From SCN-70-22 sp046327755 (GTDB lineage: Bacteria; Gemmatimonadota; Gemmatimonadetes; Gemmatimonadales; Gemmatimonadaceae): 64,000 nt of DNA. The notes under the pieces were generated by a model. The model did not search any database and was not told the origin of the DNA. It worked only from the letters and a program-made list of their open reading frames with translations. This document shows positions 1-8,833 of this stretch, piece by piece (positions within the stretch are counted from its first letter, which is position 1; the number at the start of each line of letters is the position of its first letter). The stretch lies in assembly GCA_046327755.1 (NCBI GenBank), contig JAXLXW010000007.1, positions 243,173 to 307,172 on the forward strand, written 5' to 3'. Position numbers and translations under genes: made by a program.

Positions 1-1619
1 CGCCAGAGCGGGCCGTTGCCGGCGTGGTAGACGGGGATGAAGGCGTGCTGCGCGTCGTACGGCATCTCGCCGACGCCGAGCACCTTGGGGTACTTGGCGC
101 GGAGGTTCTGGACCAGGAGGCGCGTCCCTTCGTGCATGTCGCCGTTGGTGCTGTTGACGTGGCCGCCCACGATGTCGAGGAAGTACGCGTCGACGCCGAA
201 GCGCTCGATCATCTCGGCGATGCGCCCTTCCATGTGGTGGCGCCAGGTGTCGTCGCCGAGGTTCATGTAGGCCCCCCACCCGTCCTGGTGCCGGTCGTTG
301 TTCCAGTCGACCCAGTTCAGGTTGTAGACGTCGCCATCGATCTTGCGCGTGGCCCCCTTGGCGATCCTCGGCCAGATGGGGAGCTTGCGGTTGGCGGAGT
401 TGGTCCCGTACATCGGCATCATCCGGAAGCCCAGCTTCTTCGCCTCGGTGATGAGCGTGCGGAACCCCGCCTCGCCTCCCATGCGCTTGGGTATCGTGTA
501 GTTGGGGTAATCCCAGTAGTAGCGCCCGTCCCACGATGCGAGGAACACCAGCACTCGCTCGGCGGGAATCTGCGTCGCCACCCAGCGAAGGATCGCCAGC
601 TGCTGCGCGTAGTCGTTGAAGATGTAGCCGGTGAAGTGCTGGCCGTGCAGCGTCATCACGAGGGCGATGTCGCGCATCCACTGCGGGACGTCGGTGCGCG
701 CTTCCCACGTGGGGATGTTGAAGGCGCGCTCGATGTGCGCCATGTGCAACTGGATCGCTTCGTCGAGCGTGGCGGTGTGTCCGAGCTGCCAGGTGGGGAC
801 GACGATACGAGCGTCCTCGCGCCACGCATCATGTTCATAGATCGCCTCGGTGCGGAAGGCGCGCTCCCCGGCCTGGAAGTAGTAGCGCTTGGGGCGCACG
901 CGCGTGTCGCGCGACGTGAGGTACAGGAAGTCGCTGTCGCCCGCCTGCAGCACGGCGAGCGGCGTGTTCATGCTGTACGGCACCTGCGCCCCGTGCAGGT
1001 CGCCTGCACCGAACGTGTAGCCGCCGAGCAGGTCGCCATCCTTGGGATCGATGAGCCCCCCGCCGCCGAACGACACCTTGCCGCGCGGCACATCGCGGAT
1101 GACGGTGGTGATCGTGCGGATAGGCTTCGGCATCTCGGCCACGATGTCCCACTCGATCGTGCGCCCCGTGCGCCGGAACTTCACCGTGACGCTACCCGGC
1201 GACGTCTCCTGTCCCCCCGCCCAGACGAGGCGGTTGCAGGTGAGCTCGAGCGCGTCGCCGTTTCCACTCGCCTTCATCGCCCGCCGGTCCATCGCGTAGG
1301 TGTTCTCCTCCGTGAAGAGGAGGAAGGCGAAGCGATGCTCGCCGAAGACGACGGCGGGCTCGGGGAAGTCGAACGAGAACTTCATCAGCGAGTCGCCCTT
1401 GGGCGGGATGAAGACCTCGCTGGTGGAGTAGAGCTCGACGATGTCGCCGGGGGCAAAGAGCTCGCGGACGGGGATGGGCGACGGAACGATCACCGGCGTC
1501 GTGGCCGGCGCTCCGGCGTCCGTCCCCAGTGCCTCCAGCGCCCCCGCAGGGACCATCGCTCCAGCCCCGACGACCCCAACGGTCTTGATCCAATCGCGTC
1601 GCGAAAACGGCTCTGTCAT
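1..1619 (-). CDS. Tat-exported putative TIM-barrel glycoside hydrolase (C-terminus outside window)
   Basis: The gene reads leftward from an ATG at 1617-1619 and runs off the window, so 539 codons are visible and the C-terminus is missing. The N-terminus SRRDWIKTVGVVGAGAM is a twin-arginine signal, so the product is probably exported folded. A beta-rich N-terminal half (about residues 40-290) is followed by a barrel-like half with motifs such as LVFLASWDGRYYWDYP, FRMMPMYGTN and VDAYFLDIVGG. These resemble the TIM-barrel hydrolases grouped as DUF6259-like; I recognise the type, not the substrate. It is divergent from a GH127 gene, which suggests joint glycan degradation. No strong Shine-Dalgarno precedes the ATG. 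Confidence 0.75.
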   Translation of the reverse strand, partial: MTEPFSRRDWIKTVGVVGAGAMVPAGALEALGTDAGAPATTPVIVPSPIPVRELFAPGDIVELYSTSEVFIPPKGDSLMKFSFDFPEPAVVFGEHRFAFLLFTEENTYAMDRRAMKASGNGDALELTCNRLVWAGGQETSPGSVTVKFRRTGRTIEWDIVAEMPKPIRTITTVIRDVPRGKVSFGGGGLIDPKDGDLLGGYTFGAGDLHGAQVPYSMNTPLAVLQAGDSDFLYLTSRDTRVRPKRYYFQAGERAFRTEAIYEHDAWREDARIVVPTWQLGHTATLDEAIQLHMAHIERAFNIPTWEARTDVPQWMRDIALVMTLHGQHFTGYIFNDYAQQLAILRWVATQIPAERVLVFLASWDGRYYWDYPNYTIPKRMGGEAGFRTLITEAKKLGFRMMPMYGTNSANRKLPIWPRIAKGATRKIDGDVYNLNWVDWNNDRHQDGWGAYMNLGDDTWRHHMEGRIAEMIERFGVDAYFLDIVGGHVNSTNGDMHEGTRLLVQNLRAKYPKVLGVGEMPYDAQHAFIPVYHAGNGPLW

Positions 1620-1700
1620 GTGAACACTCGAAAGGGAATCGTCCCAGCTCCGCCAGCCCCCAAGTATCAGGACAATCCAAACCCCTGTCGAGCCTGCACC

Positions 1701-1733
1701 TTCCCCTTGGTGCCTTCGTGCCTTCGTGTGAGA
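1701..1733. repeat. CACGAAGG-type 8-bp-period repeat
   Basis: On the minus strand this spacer reads as tandem CACGAAGG-like octamers ending in CACCAAGGGGAA. A near-identical copy in the same orientation lies at 6855-6885. It sits between two divergent hydrolase genes and is not part of either. Confidence 0.7.
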
Positions 1734-1825
1734 CCGATCTTCCTCGCGTCGACCACCGAAGCCAGCCTCGCCCCGCCATCCCACCCGACGTACGTTCCCC
1801 CATCCACCCCCGCGAGAACCCGTCC

Positions 1826-3856
1826 GTGTCCCCCCTCGACCGCCGCGACTTCCTGACCCATGTCGCCGCCGGCGCCATCGCCGGCGCCTCGCTCCCCATC
1901 GAGGCGCTCGCGCAGGCGGCCGTCCCACAACCATCGAACGTGACGCCGATGGCGCTCGCCGCCCCCGCCTTCTCCCCGCTGCCGTTAGGCACTGTGCGCC
2001 CGCACGGCTGGCTCGCCCGGCAGCTGCAACTCCAGGCTGACGGCCTCACCGGGCACCTGGACGAGTTCTGGCCCGACGTGGCCGAGTCACAGTGGTTCGG
2101 CGGGAAAGCCGAGGGGTGGGAGCGCGCACCGTACTGGCTCGACGGGGCGATCCCGCTGGCGAAGCTCGTCAACGCCTCCGCCCTCTCGGCGCGCATCGCG
2201 CAGCACGTCGACCACATCGTCACGCACCAGCGCCCTGACGGGTGGTACGCGCCCTATCCGCTCGACGCCAACGAAAAGCGATACGACCCCTGGGCGATCC
2301 TCCTCGCCAACAAGGTCCTTACGCTGCATCACGAGGCCACCGGCGACGACCGCGCGCTCCGCGCCGCGATGCGCAGCATGAAGGCGATGCACGAGTCGCT
2401 GGCGGCGCGCCCGCTCTTCGACTGGGGGCGCTTCCGCTGGTACGAGGGGGTCGTCCCCGCCTTCTATGCCTATGAGAAGACGGGGGAGTCGTGGCTCCTC
2501 GACTACGCGCGCACGCTGCGCACGCAGGGAGTCGACTTCGCGGCGCTGATGGCGACCGACGACGTGCGCGTCCCCACGCCGCGCCGCGGGCTGTGGAAGT
2601 GGACCAAGCACGTGGTGAACATGGGGATGGCGACCAAGGCGGCGGCGTTGAGCTGGCGCCTGGACCAACGCCCCGCCGACCGTGCCTTTGCCAGCGAGAT
2701 GATCGAGATCCTCGATCGCCATCACGGGCAGGTGACGGGGATGTTCAGTGGCGACGAGTGCCTGGCGGGGAAGAATCCGCTGCAGGGGAGCGAGCTGTGC
2801 GCCGTGGTGGAGTACATGTACTCGCTGGAGATCCTCGCCAGCACGTTCGGCGATGGCGCCTTTGCCGATCGGCTGGAGCGCCTCGCCTACAACGCCCTCC
2901 CCGCGACCTTCGCCCCCGACATGTGGTCGCACCAGTACGTGCAGCAGGTGAACCAGGTGCAATGCACCATCAACCCGCAACACGGCTGGTCCACCAACGG
3001 CCCCGAGTCGAACCTCTACGGCCTCGAGCCGAACTTTGGCTGCTGCACCGCCAACATGCATCAGGGGTGGCCCAAGTTCGCGCAGCACCTCTGGATGAAG
3101 ACGCCTGACGACGGGCTGGCGGCGATGGCGTGGGCGCCGTGCACGGTGGAGACGACGTGCAAGGGGGTGCCGGTGACGGTTACGGTCGACACCGACTATC
3201 CCTTCCGCGAGACCGTGCGTGTCTCCCTAACGACGGATCGTGCGGCACGTTTCCCGCTCGCGCTGCGCATCCCGGCGTGGGCGGAGGGGGCGACGGTGCA
3301 GGTAGGACTCGGGGAGCCGATGGTCGCGCGCGCCGGGAGCATGTACCGCCTCGACCGCGAGTGGCGCGGCACCACGATGCTCGAGGTGCGCCTCCCGATG
3401 CACCCGAAGATCACGACCCGCTACAACGGCGCCGTCGCCGTCGAGCGCGGCCCGCTGGTCTACGCCCTCAAGCTCGGCGAGGAGTGGACGCGCGTGAACG
3501 CCGACAAGCCGCACCGCGAGCTTCCGCACGGCGACTTCGAGGTGCGCCCCAGCACGCCGTGGAACTACGGCCTCATCGTCGATCCCGACAAGCCGGCGGA
3601 GAGCGTGCGCTTCGCCGAGCAGCCGGTGGGCGCGCGACCGTTTGCGCCTGACGGGGCGGGGATGACGGCCACGGTGCGTGCGCGCCGCATCCCGCGGTGG
3701 ACGATGGAGAACGGGTGGGCGGGCGAGATCTCGCCGGTGGACAGCAACTGGGCGGAACCGGGACGTGCGCCGACGAACGAGCCGGAAGAGGAAGTGACGC
3801 TGATTCCCTATGGGTGCACGAACGTCAGGATCACGGAGTTTCCGCGAGTGAAGTAG
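1826..3856 (+). CDS. Tat-exported GH127-type (DUF1680) beta-L-arabinofuranosidase-like hydrolase
   Basis: 676 aa from a GTG at 1826, chosen because the next residues, LDRRDFLTHVAAGAIAGA, form a Tat signal ending near ALAQ. Length fits DUF1680/GH127. In the characterised Bifidobacterium enzyme a Glu-x-Cys and a Cys-Cys pair bind zinc, and one of the pair is the nucleophile. Here ELC (E323, C325) and the pair C406-C407 in FGCCTANM match in order and spacing. GDEC (E311) is a candidate acid/base. The product would release arabinofuranosyl or related residues from plant glycans in the periplasm. A broken copy of its last 100 or so codons lies at 6489-6790. Confidence 0.9.
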   Translation: MSPLDRRDFLTHVAAGAIAGASLPIEALAQAAVPQPSNVTPMALAAPAFSPLPLGTVRPHGWLARQLQLQADGLTGHLDEFWPDVAESQWFGGKAEGWERAPYWLDGAIPLAKLVNASALSARIAQHVDHIVTHQRPDGWYAPYPLDANEKRYDPWAILLANKVLTLHHEATGDDRALRAAMRSMKAMHESLAARPLFDWGRFRWYEGVVPAFYAYEKTGESWLLDYARTLRTQGVDFAALMATDDVRVPTPRRGLWKWTKHVVNMGMATKAAALSWRLDQRPADRAFASEMIEILDRHHGQVTGMFSGDECLAGKNPLQGSELCAVVEYMYSLEILASTFGDGAFADRLERLAYNALPATFAPDMWSHQYVQQVNQVQCTINPQHGWSTNGPESNLYGLEPNFGCCTANMHQGWPKFAQHLWMKTPDDGLAAMAWAPCTVETTCKGVPVTVTVDTDYPFRETVRVSLTTDRAARFPLALRIPAWAEGATVQVGLGEPMVARAGSMYRLDREWRGTTMLEVRLPMHPKITTRYNGAVAVERGPLVYALKLGEEWTRVNADKPHRELPHGDFEVRPSTPWNYGLIVDPDKPAESVRFAEQPVGARPFAPDGAGMTATVRARRIPRWTMENGWAGEISPVDSNWAEPGRAPTNEPEEEVTLIPYGCTNVRITEFPRVK

Positions 3857-3960
3857 GTCGAGCGCACGCGTCGGCACGCAAGAATGCCGGCCAGCTGCCA
3901 TTCGCCCCTCTTCCGCCCAAGCCGGATCGTCTCGGGAAAGGCTGTGAGAGCAGCGGACGC

Positions 3961-4383
3961 CTAGCTTGCGGACTTCATACGGGCGACTAACGATACGGTG
4001 CGAACGGAGGGGCAGGATCGCTCCACATCAACGCTGACCTCCCACGCAGTATATCGAGGCACCTCGACAAGTATGCGATATCGTGCGGGATGGTCGTCAG
4101 TGATTGACAACGGGCCACGTGGCGCACTGGACCCTGAAACGAGAGGGCCGCGAGCTGAGTCCGGTTGACTCGGGGCGAGCTTGTTCGTCAACCGGACGAC
4201 GGTGACGGTTGATACCGAGTCGAGCCGAGCGTCAGTCACCGAGTCCCTAACTGAAAGTAGCACCCCCGGCGCTCCGACGCCGGAGACACATTCAGCGTCA
4301 GCGCACGCGCTGATCGAAAGGCTGACGAACGCCAGCCAGAATGACCTGGTCCTCGATCCGAGACAGAAGGGGTTCAATAACAT
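3961..4383 (-). CDS. Small hypothetical lipoprotein
   Basis: 140 aa from an ATG at 4381-4383, which begins a hydrophobic signal with the lipobox ISAC near residue 29. The mature part is a short beta-rich sequence (PGVLLSVRDSVTDARLDS, RYRILVEVPRY) reminiscent of carboxypeptidase-regulatory or Ig-like lipoproteins. No catalytic motif is visible. A longer start at a TTG (4437) would overlap the preceding protease gene. It lies 22 bp downstream of the protease on the same strand and shares its lower GC, so the two may be co-transcribed. Function unknown. Confidence 0.6.
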   Translation of the reverse strand: MLLNPFCLGSRTRSFWLAFVSLSISACADAECVSGVGAPGVLLSVRDSVTDARLDSVSTVTVVRLTNKLAPSQPDSARGPLVSGSSAPRGPLSITDDHPARYRILVEVPRYTAWEVSVDVERSCPSVRTVSLVARMKSAS

Positions 4384-4405
4384 TGGAGAGACGGCGTGTG
4401 ATTGC

Positions 4406-5797
4406 CTACGGCACGACCTGGAAGTTGCCCAGCTCAAGTAGCAATTGGCTCACGTTGCCAAAGATGCCACCGCTATGCGCGGGACCCGTCGCCGCATCTG
4501 CTCCCCAGAGAATGCCCATGAAGAAGGCGGTTGCGTACGGCTCGCCTGTGATGCTACTCGCGTAGAGTCTGAAGACAGGGCTTCCGCTGTCTCCCGGTTC
4601 CGCATTCACCTCAACGAAGTCCTGGCACCAATAGCGGTGGCCGGGTATATCCTTGGTAACGCAAGTCTTGTAGACCTTCCCGTAGGTCCACCCAGTCGTA
4701 TTCCCAATCTTGTGGAGCGTCTCGTTCATAATTGGGTAGGACAACATCCCGGCCACATCCCAACTTCCCACGACTGCAACCGAACCGTAGCCATCGTGGA
4801 TGCCCGGCGTGGGCGCAGCGGTCCGCGCGATTCGGCCCACGGCGAACCCCGCCTCACCAGGCAAGCTGTCAAGAGTTTGGAGACCGTACATGGCGACGTC
4901 AGCATGTCGGCAATTCAGAGAATTGAACCAGCCGCAGGAGCTCCCCACTCGATCAAATACTTCGCTACCAATTGCAGGGCCGTTGTACCAAGGCTGCCAA
5001 GCGGTTCCGTAATCGGGTGTGTTGCGAATGGTCGAGCAATGGGATGCGCTTAGAAAGCCTCGTACGCCGCTCCTAAGTACTGGAATGCCGAGGGTGCACC
5101 ACGTCGGCACGCTCGAGGAAGTGAGGAAGCCGAACTTCACGCCTCCCATGAGCGGCCTCCAGCGCGCCTCGAGGTCTGCCACTTCGATCGCGACGTCGCC
5201 GATCTCGACTCGATACGCTGTCCTGGGAACCTTCAAAGCAGCCAAGACGCTTTCCACGTCGCGCGCGATAGCTGCATCGCGCACCCCAATCGTGACGGCA
5301 TTCTTCGACTCGTCTAGGTCGAGGGAGGATGCGCGCGCACCGTCTAGCACCGGGACCAACATCTCGTCTCGCCAGCGCGCCAGCTCAGTGTATGAGTGCG
5401 CCACCTCGCGAACGCTTACACCGAGCGGGTGACCGTCCACGCGAAGCAAAGGTCGGCCTGTTTGACGTAGCAATTCCAAGGCAGCTGATCTTGCGGCTGC
5501 AGCGTCATCCAGCCCGCCCGAGAGCAGGACGACCAGATTCCCCGAATCGTCGAGTTCCGTCCCCGCGAAGCCTGGAAAACGCTGGGATGCAATTCGCCAG
5601 GCCACCTCGTTCGGTCGCGAGACCTGCGTCGACAACGCGACGGATTGCGCTACCATCGAAGCAAGTGCCACATGTGAAGCAATGCGTGGAGGCAGCGCCG
5701 ATACTGGGTCGACGACATCGCTGCACGCGACGAGTGCTAGAGAAGCGCCGCATATTACGGTGCGCGTCAGTACTGGTGTCAATGAGCAAAGCTGCAT
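4406..5797 (-). CDS. Secreted chymotrypsin-fold (S1) serine protease with pro-region
   Basis: 463 aa from ATG 5797. A lipoprotein-type signal (LALVAC, Cys25) is followed by a region of about 180 residues that looks like a pro-domain. The protease domain then shows the full triad: His253 in SASHC, Asp300 in HADVAMY and Ser404 in EPGDSGSPVF. Paired cysteines around both His and Ser suggest disulfides, as in streptogrisin or alpha-lytic-type enzymes. The upstream ATG choice rests on the signal peptide; no clear Shine-Dalgarno is present. GC content is clearly below the neighbours, and the gene lies between an intact and a broken GH127 gene, which suggests insertion by transfer. Confidence 0.85.
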   Translation of the reverse strand: MQLCSLTPVLTRTVICGASLALVACSDVVDPVSALPPRIASHVALASMVAQSVALSTQVSRPNEVAWRIASQRFPGFAGTELDDSGNLVVLLSGGLDDAAAARSAALELLRQTGRPLLRVDGHPLGVSVREVAHSYTELARWRDEMLVPVLDGARASSLDLDESKNAVTIGVRDAAIARDVESVLAALKVPRTAYRVEIGDVAIEVADLEARWRPLMGGVKFGFLTSSSVPTWCTLGIPVLRSGVRGFLSASHCSTIRNTPDYGTAWQPWYNGPAIGSEVFDRVGSSCGWFNSLNCRHADVAMYGLQTLDSLPGEAGFAVGRIARTAAPTPGIHDGYGSVAVVGSWDVAGMLSYPIMNETLHKIGNTTGWTYGKVYKTCVTKDIPGHRYWCQDFVEVNAEPGDSGSPVFRLYASSITGEPYATAFFMGILWGADAATGPAHSGGIFGNVSQLLLELGNFQVVP

Positions 5798-6488
5798 GCT
5801 GTCCGTAGGTTGGCGCGAATGAGGAATGGCGCAACGCATCTCACTGAAGGTTGGCGATTCGAACATCCCTGGCGGAGTGCGAGGCGCAGTGGCCTGCCGC
5901 TCCTGGACAAGGGGCGCGCGCGCAGGATGCAGTGCATTGTGCGCCCACAGACGTGCCGGCGCGGCTATGTCAACAACTTGGATGTACGACGAGCCGGATT
6001 GGCAGAGAATCGATTCTGGTGTTGAAGCTGAGTGCGCCAGACACCAGCCGGTGTGCACCGACGATACAAAGTGGCAGTTGCAACTTCAGTGACATGCAGT
6101 CGGAGCCTGCGTGAGAATAGAGGCGCCCTTGCACCGATGTCAATGATGCTGTGGAGTGTGGTTGTTTGGAGCGCATGTTCGTCATACGTGCATTCTGATA
6201 CTCGGTGATGCGCGTCCACCGGTGATTGATACTCGCGCCGAGAAGGAGGAGCCAAGGTTTGATGACACACTCAGCAGTATTGCTTACTGCTCGGCGCGCT
6301 GATCCTATCCGAGGCGAGCGAGAGCGACTTGGGTGTACCATCGCGGATCTGGCGCCCGGCACGGTAAACGGACGGAGTGGCAGGGGGCGTAGCCAAATGC
6401 AAGAGAGAGTTCTGGATGCCCGAGCGCATTGTCCGAGACCACAACGGAAGCGCGAACGTCTGCATAGCCAAAGCGATGTGCGCGTCTC
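5798..6488. other. Gene-poor, lower-GC spacer
   Basis: About 690 bp with no convincing reading frame on either strand. A hand count of 6181-6240 gives 34 G+C in 60, against 47 in 60 at 2401-2460. It probably contains the protease promoter and decayed DNA from the insertion that separated the GH127 fragment from its missing 5' part. I see no IS ends or RNA gene in it. Confidence 0.5.
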
Positions 6489-6790
6489 ACGTGGTTGAAC
6501 TACGGACTCACCATTGATCACGAACTGCGAGCCGAAGCGATCACGGCCACCGGGGATCTATCGCTCCCCGCTTGTGTGCCCCTGACGGCGCGCTCATGTC
6601 CACGACGGTACGCGCGCAGCCGATCCCGCTGTGGACGCTCGAGTACGGTTGGGCGGGGGAGCTCTCACTCGTGGACAACAACTGCGCGGATCCGAGGTGT
6701 GCGCCGACGAACGATCCGGAAGAGGAAGTGACGCTCATTCCATACAGCTGCACGAACATCCGCATCGCGGAGTTCCCAAGAGTGAAGTAA
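6489..6790 (+). pseudogene. Decayed C-terminal fragment of a second GH127/DUF1680 gene
   Basis: The translated tail from 6572 (for example GWAGELSLVDNNCADP, PEEEVTLIPYSCTNIRI, EFPRVK then TAA) matches the last 70 or so residues of the intact gene ending at 3856 almost residue for residue. An upstream piece at 6495 (NYGLTIDH) matches the NYGLIVDP of that gene, but in another frame, so at least one frameshift separates them. Nothing further upstream matches. It is a paralogue remnant whose first 80 % or more has gone, next to the lower-GC protease segment. Confidence 0.85.
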
Positions 6791-6822
6791 GCGAGCACGT
6801 CGTGCAGTTGAGCACACACGCG

Positions 6823-6854
6823 AGGGGCGCCCGCCAGTGATGGCGAGCGCCCCT
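6823..6854 (+). terminator. Hairpin terminator after the GH127 remnant
   Basis: A 14-bp stem (AGGGGCGCCCGCCA with TGGCGAGCGCCCCT, one mismatch) with a GTGA loop is followed by TTCCCTT. It is the leftover terminator of the broken gene. Confidence 0.65.
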
Positions 6855-6885
6855 TTCCCTTGGTGCCTTCGTGTCTTCGTGTGAG
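6855..6885. repeat. CACGAAGG-type 8-bp-period repeat, second copy
   Basis: Reads on the minus strand as CACACGAAGACACGAAGG then CACCAAGGGAA. It has the same orientation and nearly the same sequence as 1701-1733. The two copies therefore flank the GH127-protease-remnant segment as direct repeats. Confidence 0.7.
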
Positions 6886-6968
6886 CCTGCAGTTCCTCAC
6901 CCGTGAGCGACCGCTCGTGGGCGAAACGCGGACAAATGGATCCCAGCGTGCGTTGTGTTGATGGGCAA

Positions 6969-8516
6969 CTACGCCAACGCGTAGAACAACTCCACATACG
7001 ACCGAACCGCCCCATCGATCCCCGCCACCTTGGGGTTCGTCGAGTCGATGAGGTACCACTCGTCAGGCGCGTGCGCCCCGGCGCCAATGCCCATCCCGTA
7101 CTGTCCAGCCGGCAGATGCAACGGCGCCCCGGTGAAGGTGACGCCTGGCCACGACCCGGCGAGCCGCGGCCAGAGCGTCGGCTCCGTCCCCAGCTTCTTG
7201 TACGCGCTCTGCATCGCTGCCACCAGCTTCGACTCGGCCGGCGTCTCCGTGGGGTCGTAGCCGCCCGTCATGTTCACCTCGATGTCGCCAAACCCATGCT
7301 TCTTGAGGTGCGCCTTGAGTAGCTCGAGCGTCCCCTTGGCCGTCATGTCGGGGACGAGGCGCATGTCGATCTTGGCCACCGCGCGATGCGGGAGGATCGT
7401 CTTGCCACCGGGGCCGGTGTAGCCGCCGACGAGCCCTTCGATGTTGATCGTCGGCTGCGAGACGAGACGAATGAGCGACTGGCGCCACGGCTCATCGCCA
7501 TACCAGCGCTCGACACCGAGCGCTTTCTTGGTGAGCGCCTCGTTCTTCCGGGGGATCGCCTGGTCGATGATCCTGACCTGCGCCGGGGTGAGCGGCTTCA
7601 CCTTGTCGAAGAAGCCTTCCACCGCCGGCGTGTGCCCGTCGGCCTTCACCAGCGTGTTGAGCGCCTGCACCAGGTGCCACGCCGGCGAGTCGATCTGCGC
7701 CTCGTAGCTGGAGTGCACGTCGAGCTTGGGGCCGCGCCCCCACTTCTCCCCGGTCGAGACGAGTTCCAGCTCGCAGATCCCCTTGGCGCCGAGGTTGATC
7801 TCCACCTCACCGTCCGGCGACTGCGTGCCTAACGGGATGATGATCCCCACGCACTTGCGGAGCGCCGCCTCCACGTGCGGCTTGAAGACGATCTCGCGGA
7901 AGTTGGGCGACCCGATCTCCTCCTCCCCCTCGGCGACGAGGACGATGTTCACCGGGAGCTTCTTCCCGGCCCCCTTGAAGGCCTTCATCGCCGCAAGGAA
8001 GGCGGTCTGCGGCCCCTTGGTGTTGGTCGCGCCGCGCCCCACCATCACCTTGCCCAGCCCCGGGCGATCGACGAGGCGCCCCTCGAGCGGCGGCGACGTC
8101 CATTCCTTGGGATCGAACTGCTTCACGTCGTACATCATGTAGACGGCGAGCCACGTCTTGGCCCCGCTGTCGAGCGTGGCGAAGACGCCTCCCTTCCCGG
8201 CGGTGGGGATGACCTCGACGTGATCGAAGCCTGATTCGCGCGCCAGCTTGGCCATGTATTCCGGCCCCTGCGGATAGTTCAGGTTCTCGGCGGCGATGGA
8301 CGGGAGCGCGATCCAGTCGCGCATCATCCTCACCGTGGCGTCGTGCTGCGCGGTGATCTGGGCGAGCACGGCATCCTGCTGCGTCTCGAGGAAGGCGAAG
8401 CGGTTCGTGTCGCCAATGGCGAAGAGCGCCGCGCTGGCCACGGTCCCCTGCAGGAAGTCGCGGCGGCTCACGTCGCCGACGGGAAGAGGAATGTTGTCGC
8501 TCTTGTTCGGCTCCAC
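6969..8516 (-). CDS. Tat-exported M20-family hydrolase with altered metal site
   Basis: 515 aa from a GTG at 8514-8516, supported by AGGAG seven bases upstream and by the Tat signal VSRRDFLQGTVASAALFA directly after it. The fold is that of M20 peptidases or amidohydrolases: GRGATNTKGP, AEGEEEIGS and GAHAPDEWYLI are in the right order. In canonical members the first metal-binding His is in a GHYDV-like motif and the bridging Asp in RGAxDxKG. Here these read MMYDV and RGATNTKG, so His is Met and Asp is Asn. The Glu pair and the last His remain. It may use one metal, have shifted specificity, or be a pseudoenzyme. A peptide substrate is only a family guess. Confidence 0.85.
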   Translation of the reverse strand: MEPNKSDNIPLPVGDVSRRDFLQGTVASAALFAIGDTNRFAFLETQQDAVLAQITAQHDATVRMMRDWIALPSIAAENLNYPQGPEYMAKLARESGFDHVEVIPTAGKGGVFATLDSGAKTWLAVYMMYDVKQFDPKEWTSPPLEGRLVDRPGLGKVMVGRGATNTKGPQTAFLAAMKAFKGAGKKLPVNIVLVAEGEEEIGSPNFREIVFKPHVEAALRKCVGIIIPLGTQSPDGEVEINLGAKGICELELVSTGEKWGRGPKLDVHSSYEAQIDSPAWHLVQALNTLVKADGHTPAVEGFFDKVKPLTPAQVRIIDQAIPRKNEALTKKALGVERWYGDEPWRQSLIRLVSQPTINIEGLVGGYTGPGGKTILPHRAVAKIDMRLVPDMTAKGTLELLKAHLKKHGFGDIEVNMTGGYDPTETPAESKLVAAMQSAYKKLGTEPTLWPRLAGSWPGVTFTGAPLHLPAGQYGMGIGAGAHAPDEWYLIDSTNPKVAGIDGAVRSYVELFYALA

Positions 8517-8833
8517 CGGTCTGCTCCTGTGCGTGGGGACGTCTGGTAGGAAGGATGATCGGGCCACGTGGCGCCCGACGCGCGCATCGTATCGCGCATC
8601 GCAACGCGGGCACGAATCTGCGACCACCCGTGGGCGAGCGCCACCAGCGAAGGCGAGGATCGCGTGCGAGGATCGGACAAACCGTCCGAATGTGTCGCCG
8701 CCGACGTTGCCATGGTGAGCCGCTCCACGCGAGGTTGGCGACGCAGCGCGTGAAGGTGACGGGGGTGAAGCGGGGTCGTCTGCCGGTCGATCGTCCGACT
8801 CTTCTCCGCACTCGAATCCCTGAGCACGACGCC
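8517..8833. other. Divergent promoter region
   Basis: 317 bp between the M20 gene (leftward) and the PKD lipoprotein gene (rightward). No further gene is supported. It should hold both promoters; I could not pick out convincing -35/-10 boxes. Confidence 0.4.

Noticed and set aside
24..1856. Plus-strand open frame of about 600 codons at the left edge
   Set aside because: It is antisense to the Tat-exported hydrolase, whose frame has a signal peptide and coherent barrel motifs.
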